A stretch of DNA of 64,000 bases from Symsagittifera roscoffensis (lineage: Eukaryota > Xenacoelomorpha > Acoela > Convolutidae), in contig NC_087062.1 of NCBI RefSeq assembly GCF_963678635.1, positions 24,760,177 through 24,824,176 of the forward strand, in the 5' to 3' direction. The translations under genes and the position numbers were made by a program. Under the pieces are notes generated by a model that searched no databases, had not been told where the DNA came from, and saw nothing but the letters and a program-made list of their open reading frames with translations. Shown piece by piece: positions 40,322 through 51,900 of this stretch; the stretch's first letter is position 1; the number at the start of each line of letters is the position of its first letter.

Positions 40322-42685
40322 TTTCTTTTTGTCACTTCTTAATGCCTATACAATTAATTCGATTGCTAGTGATCTTATAGTTTGACTACCAATAATAATG
40401 ACACAACACAATTAATTTCACAAGATTCTATAAAATAGTGACCACGAATCCTTGTATGTTATCAGAGTACATTTTGTAAATAATTTATTCACACTAACCG
40501 ATTATCGGTCGTAAGATTTGGGAACTAGCACAATATGATGTTATCAGTCAATTTAAAAGATAGTGTACTCACTACCCAATCAAGCACAGTTTATGTTGAT
40601 TTAAAATCAAGAACAAAAAATATATATAATGACAGAATATAAATACCTCTATGAAAAAAACTTATGTGTAATGTACTTTTAGTCGGTCGCAGTACAATAG
40701 TCGAACTTGTCTTTTAAAGAAAAAGCTTTCCCTGCTCGGTGCTGCACCAAACAGACAAAACTTTGAAGGCAGTAATTTTCTCAAGTGGGCGTCTATTGCA
40801 CCCACCGAGTACTGTTTTACCTATCTGCCTTCGGACTGTCCGATCTAGACCTACTCAAATCCCCAGGGCAGTCACTTTTCACAAAAACGTATTATGTTAC
40901 AATCCACACCAATGAATCACGCTCTTTTAGTTTAGACTTAGTGTCGCGAATATCCGAGTTCGGACCTATTTTGTTTTGGTCTGGTTCTTATTGAAAGGCA
41001 AGTTACCAGTGCAGTCACTGATTCCTAGCCTGTCTGCTAATAACCTAATACCTCTCACTTTATTCTTTCTTCCGTCTACCTAAGTCTTTTAATAAAATAA
41101 AACCCCTCCGGATTGGCACAAATAGGACCCTTCCGGACTAACAAAATCTAGACCCCTCCGGATTGGGACCCCTCTGAGTTAGTTAATATAAGACCCCTTC
41201 GGATTTGGACCCCTTCGAATTAGCAACTATAAGACCCCTCCGGATTCGGACCCCTCCTAATTTGAAAAAAAAATTTGACCCATCCGGATTGGGAGCCCTC
41301 CGCTTTTGTAAAAGTGGCTTCTCGGAGATCTCCTTCTTTCAACCTATACCCCTCCGGATACGTTTTCCGATGCTATTTTGCTTTTTAGATTAACAAGGAA
41401 GGGTATGTAGTGCTTTCCTAGACCCTTCCGGATTGAAGTTAAGCCTCTTATTCGACAATTCACGCTAACGGTGAAGGGTCTTATCACTCGCCTTATTTCG
41501 GCTCGATTAAGGTTCTGCTGTGCCTTTAGCCTTCCCTTTTCGTCTAGAACAGCCTAAAGTTACTTTATTCAACCACTATTACCTTTTGGTAGGGGTATAA
41601 GGGCTTTTCTAAAAGAAATTTATAAAACGTGAAGGGTGTACCCTCCCAAATTGGTGAATTTGCTAAAAACAATCTCAAAAAATTTTCACACTTACTTTTC
41701 CGAAAAACTTTTGTCCCTATCAGTAAGCTCAGCTAATTTCTGATCTATTGGTACCAAGATCAGCTGAATGTGCACAGTAGTTCCAAAGTTATCAACAAAA
41801 ACGTCTTTTTTCTAAAGTCAAGAAATTTCTCTCTTATAGGTTCCGCCTAACTTTTTCCGCAATTCTGTTCCTTTCGACCTAAAAATTATTGATCCGAGCT
41901 CAGAAGGCCTGTACTCTTCTAGTTCAATGCAAAAGACCCGATCTAAAACGCTTTACTTGAAAAACTTTGCGAAAAACTATGCTACCTGTACCCCTCCGGA
42001 TTGATGAATCCACCAAATCAAACACGTTAAGTTGGATTTCTCTGTAACCCGGAAGGCTTTCGGGTAGCGGGTTTTAAAACTTGTAGATTCACTAGTGGAC
42101 GTTGTCCGAACAACTATTTTTACTGTTCTAACTCAAAAATTTCAAAAAAGTGAATTTATAGTGTTTCGAATTCTCAAAAATCACGAAATTTCGGTTTTCG
42201 GTACCAAAATAGTTCCAACCACTTTCGAACAAAACTTAACCGGTTCTATCTATTATTGTAGTGCAGTTACGATGTAACACACTACTTTAGCGCTTTTTTC
42301 TTTTTCAAAAAATATCGATATCTCAAAAATCGCGACTTGTGGGGGGATCAAAATATCGCTATTTTGACCCTAAAAACCGGTCTGCTTTCTGTGTTTTTCA
42401 CTGAAAAACGGTATAAGAGTATTAATATAGGCTATATTAGTACTAATATTAATAATACGATACCCCTCCGGGTTTGTTTAATATCCGAATTAAGGTGCTT
42501 AACTCGGATATTCGCAGTTCGGTGAAGGGTCACTACAGTGCAGCACTGTCTAGCCCCCCACAGATTACTATCTTACTTTTTGTACCAAAAGGGATACAAA
42601 ACTTGTTAACGATACCCAACAGTCGATTGTTGTTGTCGTTGAGCGCCTTCTTGTTGCTCTTTGTACTGCTTGCCGGATCAGTCTT
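40322..42685 (-). other. E1 5' leader (2.4 kb)
   Basis: No conserved ORF was found between the 5' LTR and gag. The part near the LTR is rich in CCTCCGGATT motifs. Positions about 41,990-42,060 repeat an LTR segment (AAATCAAACACGTTAAGTTG and CCCGGAAGGCTTT, compare 20,123-20,190). The part near gag (40,380-41,090) is AT-rich with nothing recognised. No primer-binding site could be assigned. Confidence 0.55.
41101..41437 (-). repeat. array of ACCCCTCCGGATT motifs in the leader
   Basis: About twelve exact or near copies occur in 340 bases, at about 41,101, 41,127, 41,150, 41,168, 41,192, 41,208, 41,232, 41,249, 41,277, 41,295, 41,346 and 41,423. Others lie at 41,991, 42,462, 42,698 and 42,723, and within the left LTR at 17,858, 17,887, 18,910 and 19,515. 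In sense orientation the motif reads AATCCGGAGGGGT. Confidence 0.8.
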
Positions 42686-44186
42686 CTCCCAAGACCCTTC
42701 CGAATTGAGCGCAAATCAGCTGACCCTTCCGGATTGAGCGCAATTTATCATTAACGTGCTTAAATGCTCAAATAACCCTACAGTACAAGCCTCACAAACA
42801 GGCTACAAAATTGATCGTAACGATCCTGACTGATATAAATGCCTGTAACGACAAAATATCTATCAACAACAAACGGGGGGGTTGGATCACATCTTGTCTG
42901 AGGGGATGATTTCTACTGATTTTTTACTTTTTTTTTTTTACTGTTTTTGGTTTTTTTGTTATTTTTTAATGTTTTTTTGTTTTTCTTGGGTACTATACTA
43001 CTTTTTGTTTGGTTTTATATATATCTTTAAGTGTTTTTGGTCACAAACCTCTCAGGGAACGAGGGAATGGCCGATCCCCCCACCCTTCCTGATTCGTGAA
43101 TTTTTGGTCTTAACTAGGTTAAAAATCTATTCACGGTAATCCGGAAGGCTTCCGTGTTCCGAACTACCCTTCCGCCCCGGGGGTTTAGGCCTATTAAGGG
43201 CGTTAATGTGAGCATCCGCTCGGCGCGGAGTGCTCGTTAACGGTTCTGCCGGTCATGATGTTAAAAAAGAATAACACCCAGGAGCGCCAGATTCGCCCGG
43301 AAGATACATATCGACGGAAAATAAAACTAAGTCCTAAGACGACTGGCTAACGTCTAAACAGAGCTTTACATGCTTTTCACCGTCTCTACCAAGCCAGTAC
43401 TTTCGATGGTCTTTCTAACATCGGGTCGACAAAAAACGTTACTGCTTTCGGCTTCGGTCAAAACACTCAAATTAACTTAATTACATGCAGAAATAGTGAG
43501 CCACGAGGTCACTCCTAAAAACAAGGCTACTACTACTTATTGAATTATTATTGTTTTTGTTCAGTAGATAAAAATCATCATCTCCATCGAAGATGGATCA
43601 ACCCTTTCCCCCAACTCCTAGCTTCTCATCCTTATCAAAATGAATCCAGTTGTTAATTAAATTCAATTCAGGACATGACAGGAAGCTAAAATATTTTTTT
43701 TTATAAAAGGATAAAAGTTTCAGTCCCGAAACCCTTCCGGATTCTCGAATCCACTGAATCAAGCACGTTAAACTTGATTTCTCCGTAACCCGGAAGGCTG
43801 TCTTCCACCCTTCACCGTTGTTCGCAACGGCCTTTCAACTATTGTAGCGACACAATAGTTGCAACTCGGAACGTTCTCTGTCAACTCCGCGATTTGTTGT
43901 CGTTTCTTAATCACAATTTCCGTTGTTCTCGCAATCGCAAATAATGTTGTTCTGTTTCTTTTTAGCTCTTCCGCCAAAATGGCCGTTTCTGACGTTTCTC
44001 AGAAATGTTACGTCATCACTTCGAAAATTTAAAATTTCAAAATACCAGAATATCTTGACCTTCACCGTTCTACTAATCATCGGAATAACGTCGTTAATCC
44101 TTCAAAATCACTAACTCGGAAGGTTCGCTGCTAAAAATTCCTAAACTGCAGAGATTGCATTTTGTCCATTCTGGTCGAATGTCACA
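42686..44186 (-). repeat. 5' LTR of E1 (1.5 kb)
   Basis: This is the partner of 17,850-20,577, with one copy of the 605-bp unit, shortened by loss of the GCTCATGGCTGGGTCTC segment near 43,500. It shares the T-rich and TATA-like segment at 42,910-43,030. A short insert near 43,210-43,230 (CATCCGCTCGGCGCGGAG) is absent from the left copy. It directly abuts the E2 LTR. Confidence 0.88.
43013..43023 (-). promoter_or_regulatory. TATA-box candidate in E1 5' LTR
   Basis: The minus strand reads TATATATAAAAC at the same LTR position as 18,175-18,187. In the 5' LTR it would direct transcription leftward through the whole element. Confidence 0.42.
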
Positions 44187-45147
44187 TCTCTGCTACTTCT
44201 GTAATACGTCGTTCTGTTTCAAGCACAATTCTCGTTGTTCACGCTATCGCAACTAATGTTTATAACATTCGCCCAAATACTACACAGCGACGGAGCGTAG
44301 AAAAAGTACCTATTAACGACTGGCAGGGGTCAGTTACCTTAATCCTACTCGTTTTTCACCGTCTCGACCTTGCCAGTTGATTTTCTGGTCTGCTTAGGGC
44401 TAAGTAAAAAGTTACTATTTTTAGGCCATCAGTCAAACGACTTTTGATCAGCTTTCGTTTACATGCGAACACAACCACATAGCTGAGTCTCGGATCCTCA
44501 GACTACGTGATTGCTATTAAAAACACGGCTCGAACAACCTATTTTAATACTTTTTTGTGTGAAAGTTCTATATTAAATCCATTGGAGATGGATTGGCCCT
44601 TTCCTCTTTCTAGCTACTCATATTCTAAAATATCAAATAATACCGGTGTTAATTCAGACTTCTACGACATCCAAGTAGATACAAAGTCAGCTTTAAATAG
44701 TCCCTTCACATAAAACAGTCTCTGGGGGACCAAGCCTCCGCTCCCGTAATCTTCCTGAGATAACGTTGTTATCTCTCCCAATTTGTGGCACGGGAGGGTT
44801 CCGTGGAATATTCCTTCCCCACTGAAGCTTCCTTCTCCACTAATATCCACTGCTAAGAGTCTTATCGTGTGTTGTTGCCACGATAAGAGGCTTCGTGTTT
44901 TTCGTCTCTTGTGCGACCGTTTTCCAAAAATCTTTGTCGTTTTTCTGTTTTTTCGTCCTTTTTCGTCAAAATGGCCGTCTTTTTTTGTATTTCTGAGAAA
45001 TATTCACTCTTCGATCGAAATTTTGAAAATAAAAATTCTAGAATATTCCTACCCTCCTTCGCAATACTTTTTCGTTAATAAGGCCTTTATTCGTTTCTTT
45101 TCGTGTCGCCGGAAGGTTGCGCTGTGCCTATCTGGCAGAATGGCACA
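44187..45147 (-). repeat. 3' LTR of E2 (left end not resolved)
   Basis: It ends at GGCAGAATGGCACA, adjoining the polypurine module just as in E1. Weak but ordered similarity to the E1 LTR is seen: ATCGCAACTAATGTT (compare 20,324), ACATTCGCCC (compare 18,447), GACTGGC and TTTTCACCGTCTC. Two hairpins are visible: GAGATAAC-GTT-GTTATCTC (44,757-44,775) and CTTATCGTG with a 9-base loop and CACGATAAG (44,861-44,887). The left part is missing or lies under the E1 LTR junction, so E1 may have inserted here or the region is rearranged. Confidence 0.7.
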
Positions 45148-45189
45148 TACTCCCCGGACAAGTCCCCATCAATGTCCCTATTGATCGCA
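45148..45189 (-). promoter_or_regulatory. 3' polypurine-tract module of E2
   Basis: In sense orientation a hairpin ATCAATA-GGGA-CATTGAT, with the innermost pair A-C (or G-T on the other strand), is followed by GGGGACTTGTCCGGGGAGTA and the LTR start TGTGCC. The flank GCGATC before the stem also matches the internal pol module (GCGATC at 31,411-31,416). Confidence 0.7.
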
Positions 45190-45918
45190 TAACACCGGGT
45201 TATCGTCAAGTAGTGTTCCAGTTCTCTGTGATCAATCTTACAAATCGCATAAGAAAATGAAATTTATCTACTCCACCTCAACTCACTACCTGTTCACAAA
45301 TGGCATCGTACTACATCTCACTGCCTATCAACATTTTCACAAAATTTGCACCATGAGGAGTGTCCTAGATAAAATTTCTTTTCTGACTACTTCCGTCGTC
45401 TTGCCATAAAATTTCTTTTCGCTCTTTGTGATTAAAAAGTGGGACGTGGCACGGCCACGCACCGTTAAAATTAACTTAACATCACTCACCAAGTATAATC
45501 AGTTATTTATGCGGTCCTTCAAATATAAAAACTAAGAAACTCTGTGGCTAGGAAAGTCATTGAGTTATTCACCCTTCTCGAGCGAGTTTACTCAACCTTA
45601 CCATGTCGCCACACAGTGAAATTGTGTCTTACACAGGTTAAAAACTTCAGTCATGTTTAAATAGGTAAATATAATCACCTATGTTCTATATATATACATA
45701 AGTAGTACAACTAAAATTCTCTTTCAACAATTTTAACAATTGTAACAATTTTCAAAGTCTGGTTTGACCAAACTAAATCAAAACAAAAAGTTTAACAAGT
45801 TCAATAATCCAAACTTGGTTAATTGGTTCAAGTTTTAACACACAAAGACAATCAAGTTTTTTCTCCTTCTCTTCTCTTCTTTGCTCACGTCTTCACTTGT
45901 TCTCTTCGTTCATCATCT
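45190..45918 (-). other. E2 3' noncoding region
   Basis: It is homologous to 20,613-21,399 of E1, with AAGAAACTCTGTGGCTAG conserved at about 45,533. A shared block near 45,300 (CAAATGGCATCGTAC) matches about 20,713. No ORF was recognised. Confidence 0.6.
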
Positions 45919-46179
45919 TCATTCCATCGCTTCTCCATCCTGATCTTCAGCTTCGCTGTCTTTTAGGACTTTCTCCAGCATGTCCATGGAGTTGCGGGCC
46001 GTGCCCCAACTCTCCTGTTCCAACAGCCTCGGTTTGCAACAAGGTAGCAAGTCCACATTCACCTTTTGCTCCCGGTTCCTGCAAAAGCTGTTGTGAAGAC
46101 ATAGGCTCACATTTCTTTCTAGGTCAGCTCTTAAGACCTCTTTCTTCTCATCTTCAGTTACACAGGGCGCTCCAGCTAC
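45919..46179 (-). pseudogene. C-terminal extension of E2 ORF5 beyond a TGA
   Basis: Directly after the stop at 46,180 the same frame stays open and encodes LERNVSLCLHNSFCRNRE and LLPCCKP, matching the C terminus of the E1 protein. E1 has AGA (Arg) where E2 has TGA. It is most simply a nonsense mutation. Readthrough or splicing at the overlapping GTGAGT cannot be excluded. Confidence 0.6.
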
Positions 46180-48930
46180 TCACTTCACCGCCGTGGTGAC
46201 CGCGTTTCTGTGCGTCAGGAATGCTCTCTTATAGGCTCCCGGTCCTATATCTAGCTGGAAAGATTGATAGGCTTCCGTGTTCCTCGACATGTGACGCTTC
46301 GCGCGTTCATGCATCCATGATGTCATCACTGCACGGAACCAAGGCATCAATCTTTGCCTTGACCATATTCTTTCAATGGCTTTGGGTATTCTCAGAACCT
46401 TGCAGGTGGTTCTGAAAAGATCCAATTCACGACTCATCTTCACGTTGCTCAGCTGCTCAGGAGTCGGCACGGCCGTCTTCTGTTCACTTGCGTCAGCGTT
46501 AGCCTCCAACCATCTCACTGCCAGCATGGCACTAACCACCACGATTGACACCTGTTGATTCTGATCGGGCAACCCCGTAGAGTACAACTCCTCAACGTCC
46601 CATACTAGCATCAGATTCCCGCGTTTGGGGTACCACAACGTCTGCGCCAAGCAGTGGCAAGGATTCTCCCCATGGGTTCTCACTATGTTCCTTCGGGTAC
46701 GATACACTGAGGCTCCCAGCAACGGTTCCACCTCCATCAGAATTCTGTGTAAGTCGTCTTTCTCTTCTATGGTGGGGAATTCAGTGGGTAACGCTCCACT
46801 CGCTTTCTGCTTCTGGAACTCACTCACATTATCTTCGTTCAATCTCAGGAACTCTTCACCCACTACGTCTTGCAACTCGCCTTCAGATCTCTTCGGGACT
46901 GCCCGAAAGATCTTCGCCAACAAATCAAATGACCTCTCTGACATTATGGCCAACCTCACGGACTTTGGCACAGAGAAAAGTTGGTCAATCAACACCTGCT
47001 GCGTCCTCGCATCCATCACCACCATGTGCGTAGGATACCTACTATTGCAATATGGCGCGGAGCTTGAACCCACCAGATATTTTGAACCAGTAGATTTATG
47101 ATATGCTTCACTATCCTTCAGATTCATTTCGTTTTCCAGAGCTTCTCGCCAGCCTCCGATCTTCTGCTCTGTCTGCAATGCTCCAGGGAATACTTCCACG
47201 CTGAGGGACGTCACTAGCTCATGGGCTGGCTCCAGGCGCTCAAGCGATTCTATCGAACTCGTCATGCTACAAAATCCCAAAGCTGTAGTCAAGTTTACAT
47301 CCGTCACCCCATGACAGTCCGCGACCAACTCCATGCCACTCTCATCCGACATGCTCAATCTTTCGTACAATCGTGCCAGTTGTCGATGCTGCTCGCTCAG
47401 AGTAATCAGGCATTGCCCCAAGTTGCAAACATGTCCTTCCATCCCACTATGTTGAGCCAAACATGTGCCTTGCTTCAACCAATTGCTCGATGGATTTTCC
47501 TCGGATAGCTCCGTGGATGGGTTGCTCTTCCGCTTCGTCAACCTCATGGCCAGCAGATGGTGTATCATGGCCAGATCATGTAAACTCGCGTCATCATCCA
47601 GGTCTAACGTGATATCCGCCGTCATGTCCCAGATTAAACCGGCGTTAGGATGAGGACACCAAGAAGGCTTCATGAGTTCCCACATCGTTACTAGACTGGT
47701 TTTCAAGGGACCGTCCCAAGAACCACAATCAAAACTCACTTGCCCCTTTAGCTCGGGAACCGAGGGTTCGACCACTCGTTTTTCTAAGATAATTCCCAGC
47801 TTGGGTTGTTCCACCATCATCATTCCAGTTTCTTTAATCCGTTCAACCCAGAAATTAAGTACTATGACTTGCTCATAGTCGAAGTACGCTTCCCTGGCTT
47901 CTTCGTTCACGAAGGGATTATACGCCATCCCCGGTATGCCAGACACATATTGGAACGACTTCAGTTTCCCTAGTGCTGTAAAGTCTTTTTGCCCCCTGAC
48001 TGCTTCAATCAACTCCCGGTTCACTTTCAATTCTTTGTTGGAATATCTTCTCACCTCTTCCAACTTGCGGTAGCTCTCCATGTCATACGACTCCCTATTT
48101 GGTACAGTCAACGGCATACCCTGATATAGTTCCAGGAGTGCCCTAAAGAAGTTTCTTTCGCAATCAACTCCCTTTTGCTGAATGATCTTTATACATTCTC
48201 CCAAAACAGGAGTGGGGATACGATCCACCACGAACCTGACAAAGCAAAGGGCATCCTTACGCTTAGCCCATGCTATCGCAGAATCGTTTTTTGAAATCAA
48301 CGCTCGCAGAGCTTCCATCAACTCCAGCTCCTGTTCCCGTGATTTCGAATCATTACTGGCTTCATATTCCGCCTTCTTGATGCCCATCAAGCACCAAGCC
48401 AACCGTACTTGCAGGTCAGTTCTCGTGCACGGATGAGCCAGGTACAATGCCACCGTCGCAAGTGCATGCATCGTCTCGTCGAAGTATCTCTGGAGGGCCG
48501 CCCTCCAAGAAATTTCTAGTAGTTTTTCCAATCCGATTTCGTTCGCTTCAGAGGACATTACCGTGCCGTATTCTTTCCGATTTAAGTTTGAATTCTCCGT
48601 AAGCTCTTTCAGATATTCATGCATGGCTCGCTTCTCGTTCCAAGCCATTAGGTGCCCTCTCGCGGAGTTCCTCGCTTTCAACATCTCCACATAACCCCCT
48701 GCTGGATCTCCCATGTGGACCGATTCCGGCACAGTGACTCGACTGTACTCGACCACGTCGAGTTGTCCTTCCAGTTTCAACTTGGCCATGTTGGTTCGCG
48801 AGGGCCTGTAATCTTCAAGTCCTCCAGATCCACATTGACTGATGATCTCCATCTCTAACTTAGTGTCTGCCAGGGTCCGTGCTGTCTTCTTTGATTTCAT
48901 GGCTGTCGTGGTCAGACCTGCCAATAGCAT
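46180..48930 (-). CDS. E2 ORF5, unknown 916-residue protein, intact
   Basis: This is an intact frame from ATG at 48,930, nine bases after the stop of the preceding ORF. It begins MLLAGLTTTAMKSKKTARTL. The N-terminal half is helical, with conserved ARNSARGHLMAWNEKRA and AWAKRKDALCFVRFV. Conserved Cys/His patches are GMEGHVCNLGQC (near residue 510), LVADCHGVTDVN (near 550) and NPCHCLAQTLWYPKRGNLML (near 760). The E1 homologue aligns throughout but is broken. No transmembrane segment, signal peptide or known fold is visible to me, and it does not look like an envelope. Length and two-copy conservation argue for a real element-encoded protein. The function is unknown. Confidence 0.78.
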   Translation of the reverse strand: MLLAGLTTTAMKSKKTARTLADTKLEMEIISQCGSGGLEDYRPSRTNMAKLKLEGQLDVVEYSRVTVPESVHMGDPAGGYVEMLKARNSARGHLMAWNEKRAMHEYLKELTENSNLNRKEYGTVMSSEANEIGLEKLLEISWRAALQRYFDETMHALATVALYLAHPCTRTDLQVRLAWCLMGIKKAEYEASNDSKSREQELELMEALRALISKNDSAIAWAKRKDALCFVRFVVDRIPTPVLGECIKIIQQKGVDCERNFFRALLELYQGMPLTVPNRESYDMESYRKLEEVRRYSNKELKVNRELIEAVRGQKDFTALGKLKSFQYVSGIPGMAYNPFVNEEAREAYFDYEQVIVLNFWVERIKETGMMMVEQPKLGIILEKRVVEPSVPELKGQVSFDCGSWDGPLKTSLVTMWELMKPSWCPHPNAGLIWDMTADITLDLDDDASLHDLAMIHHLLAMRLTKRKSNPSTELSEENPSSNWLKQGTCLAQHSGMEGHVCNLGQCLITLSEQHRQLARLYERLSMSDESGMELVADCHGVTDVNLTTALGFCSMTSSIESLERLEPAHELVTSLSVEVFPGALQTEQKIGGWREALENEMNLKDSEAYHKSTGSKYLVGSSSAPYCNSRYPTHMVVMDARTQQVLIDQLFSVPKSVRLAIMSERSFDLLAKIFRAVPKRSEGELQDVVGEEFLRLNEDNVSEFQKQKASGALPTEFPTIEEKDDLHRILMEVEPLLGASVYRTRRNIVRTHGENPCHCLAQTLWYPKRGNLMLVWDVEELYSTGLPDQNQQVSIVVVSAMLAVRWLEANADASEQKTAVPTPEQLSNVKMSRELDLFRTTCKVLRIPKAIERIWSRQRLMPWFRAVMTSWMHERAKRHMSRNTEAYQSFQLDIGPGAYKRAFLTHRNAVTTAVK

Positions 48931-48938
48931 AGGGGGTA

Positions 48939-51900
48939 TCAGATTCTCTTTTTCTCCCCTGTCAGTGTCGCACCACCTCCTTGCCCGCTCTCGCCTGAAC
49001 GACCTGCGCTCGTCAGAGAGGCCACCACTGCGCTGGCTTTTGACTTCACCACTCTCGGGTTCACGGCTCGACTTCCTGTCTTCCCTTTTAGTCGCTTCAG
49101 CCCCTTTCTGGCTCGTCTGACAGGTAATTTCTTTGTGACCTGCTGATCATCGGCACTGTCTTCTGTAACTGACTCGGTCAGAACATCCGACTCCATGGAG
49201 TTCACTATTTTCTCCAGGACCTCACGCACGATGGGTTGGTTCAATCCCACCTTCATTATGGACTGCGTTCCATATCGTCGTATCACGTCCCATGACCTTT
49301 CCATGAAATTCACTCGGCTCCAGGTTGCCCATGTCTTGCCTTCTAACTCACTTTGATATCTCTCCCATTCCTCTTCCGGTAGCGTACTCAGGAAGGATAC
49401 CCTCATTGATTCTTCGATTTTTCTCCGCCTCGGTGACTCATGGAGCAATCTTTGCGGATCCCTGCTTCGGCACTCTCTCGCCTGACTTATTGGGTCCATC
49501 GGAGATAAGTCAGCCGACGCCTCCTTTGTACGGGACATGAAAAACGATGGCGTCATCAGCAAAAGACTCCCATCGACTTCCCCATCGTCGTCTTCACTGA
49601 ACCGGTATTCTAGCAAGTCTCTCTCCAACGCTCCTAGATCCGTCTCACCCGGTTTTCCCGTCTTTCCCTCGATGTCGTTATCGTTATCGTCCTGATCCAT
49701 CAATTCAGCGTCATCTGCATCAATTTTTGGCTTGGGTCCTGAAGGGCCTTGTCGTGTGTCTATGCCCGAGTCCGGCCGATCCGGTACGGTCATGTCTCCT
49801 GCGTGATAAAACAATTCATCGTTCACCAGGAATTCTACGGACTCCTCGCCATGTGGTTCCAGGTCCTCTATCGTTATGTATGAGTCTCCTCTGCTCTCCT
49901 TCGCCACTTCCAGCATCACTACTGTCACTTCTCCTGACCACTTCAGTCTTGATAAGTCATCTGTGGGAGTATACACTTCGTTCCACATTTCAGCCGAGAC
50001 CTCTGGTCTCCTGGAAGGTAGTGCCTCGATCTTTTTCCTACTCCAAGCATCAGGAAATGAGAAGTCAAACGTGTGCGCGGCTGCAAAACTCCAGCTGATG
50101 AAGCGCGGCTCCATCCCTTCACTCCACTTCAGCATTCTCTTCTCTGCATCACGAGCTGCTCCGATGCGAGGGGCAATGACGGGAGATGTGACTCCCAACA
50201 ACATCCTCCTTATCGGTGGATATCGAGGGCATTGGTCCGGCAGCGGTCTGGACCCAGAAAGCCACGCTTGCTGGTTCTCTTTCGCGTGTGCGTAGGCTTC
50301 TGGCAAGAGTGGGACTCTCATAGCCGCTCCTGTATCCTTCACTACTGGCCTCAAATTCCAAAGCTTCGGGTTAAACTGGATGTGGGAAAGGTCCTCACGG
50401 CCCATTCGGCACTTGAAGTGGTTGTTGAAATCCATCAACACCCAACCTGGCTCCGCTATTCTTCCGAACAGCCTATCGTCGCTCGCCAGCCCTCTCAGCT
50501 CCCTCTGCTCTACCCAATTCAGCACGGAACAATCCACGACTGAGACCAGGTTGACATACAACACAGAATTCCTGTATGCCTTGACTTGCACGTCCGGGAA
50601 CGCGAAAGACATCACCGGTCCATACACCACCGTGACGAATTCCCGCAATCCGTGAATCAGAGCCAACTGATCGATCCGCATCATGACAGCCAAATCTGTC
50701 AGCAGGGGCATGCCACAATACTGCTTACACTCACCCGCATCCGTCTCCACCTTATCTTCTCCCGTGACGTTTCTGTTCTGTTGCAAGAGATATTGGAGCA
50801 GGAGAGTCCTCCAGTCTTTCATCTTCCTGAGCGAGGCGGTTTCCAACTGCGCGTTGAACTCACGACTTGTTCCCTGGAGTTGTTCAGGGTAACGCAACAG
50901 CACAAGCAAATCACCCAGTCGACCGTAGGTCATGGCAATCAGAGTCAGGAGTCCATCCATTCTCAAATCTGCCAACGCTTGGGTGAAGAGGTTCGCCGGT
51001 CCCTTCACGAAATTTTCATGACCAAATGTCACGTATACGGCTAATATCACGCCAATCGACAACTTCCTGATGTCCTTGACGAAACTCGCGATCAGGTTCC
51101 GAGATGCCCTCGGATAGCACGTCGACAGGAAGGATGGCGTCCAGCCCACTCCCATTCCACCCAAGATGGCATCCGATCGTTCATACTGTGCCCTCGTGGC
51201 TAGCACGTCAGCTTGGAACTTGTCCAGTGACATCGTGTTTACGTCCTGCATCAATTTCAACATCATGCCCCCAGCTAACTCCCGGGCATCAAACAAGTTC
51301 CTTAGATACACGTGTATCTCTTTTATCACTGCCGGCGCATGCTCGAACGCGTCCTCACCCAAGGTGCACAGCCTTGGTGACAAGTACAACCATACGTTGT
51401 TGTGCGGCTTCGTGCGCAAAGCCATTGCCATGAGATCTTCTTCCGCTGACGTCATGTTCTTCCTGACTGTCCTTCCCTGCTCATTCTCGGCATGATCCAT
51501 CTGTCTGAACCAGAGACCATCAGCCACCTGTTGTACTAACAGATGATCGTCATCTACCCCTGGTCTTAACTTCAGCAATCTGGCAAAGTTGGACAGCTCC
51601 AACCCCAGAACCTCATCTAGCACCAACCGAGTTGTGCTACAATCTTTGAGTCCCTGTATGGCATTGGAAATGTCAGCCCAAACGGCAGGAAGCTCAGATC
51701 GGGACGGGTAGTAATTGTCTGGGTCTACCACTCTGTTCGGGGGAGGGATTATCACGTTGAACCGACCCTCTGCTATCGTTGTGACCATCGTGTACACAAA
51801 CTGAAGGGGTTCTGGCAATGCAGCGTACCCTGGTGACAACACAAAGACCACCTTCACTACATTTTGGGTGAAACGTTGTTTTGCTGCTGTTTCTACCTCA

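Larger units (their letters stand above)
17850..44186 (-). mobile_element. giant Ty3/Gypsy-like LTR retrotransposon E1 (26.3 kb)
   Basis: Homologous LTRs at 17,850-20,577 and 42,686-44,186 enclose a minus-strand coding region ordered gag, PR, RT, RNase H, IN, macrodomain, SGNH ORF, ORF3/4 and ORF5. RT before IN is the Ty3/Gypsy order. No envelope-like ORF was seen. Ordinary elements of this class are about 5-10 kb, so this one is unusually long. The LTR ends agree with TG on the U3 side, where homology stops at CACA/T in plus orientation. They do not show a clean CA at the other end. No target-site duplication or primer-binding site was convincingly found. LTR-to-LTR differences of several percent, plus lesions in gag, PR, ORF3/4 and ORF5, show it is not a recent active copy. 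Confidence 0.88.

Noticed and set aside
42600-42690. Primer-binding site after the 5' LTR
   Set aside because: A TGGGAGAAGACTG stretch starts near the junction but part of it is also shared with the other LTR. I could not match it to a tRNA 3' end.
44162-44380. Short ORF at the LTR junction
   Set aside because: It spans the E1/E2 LTR boundary, so it is a chance frame.
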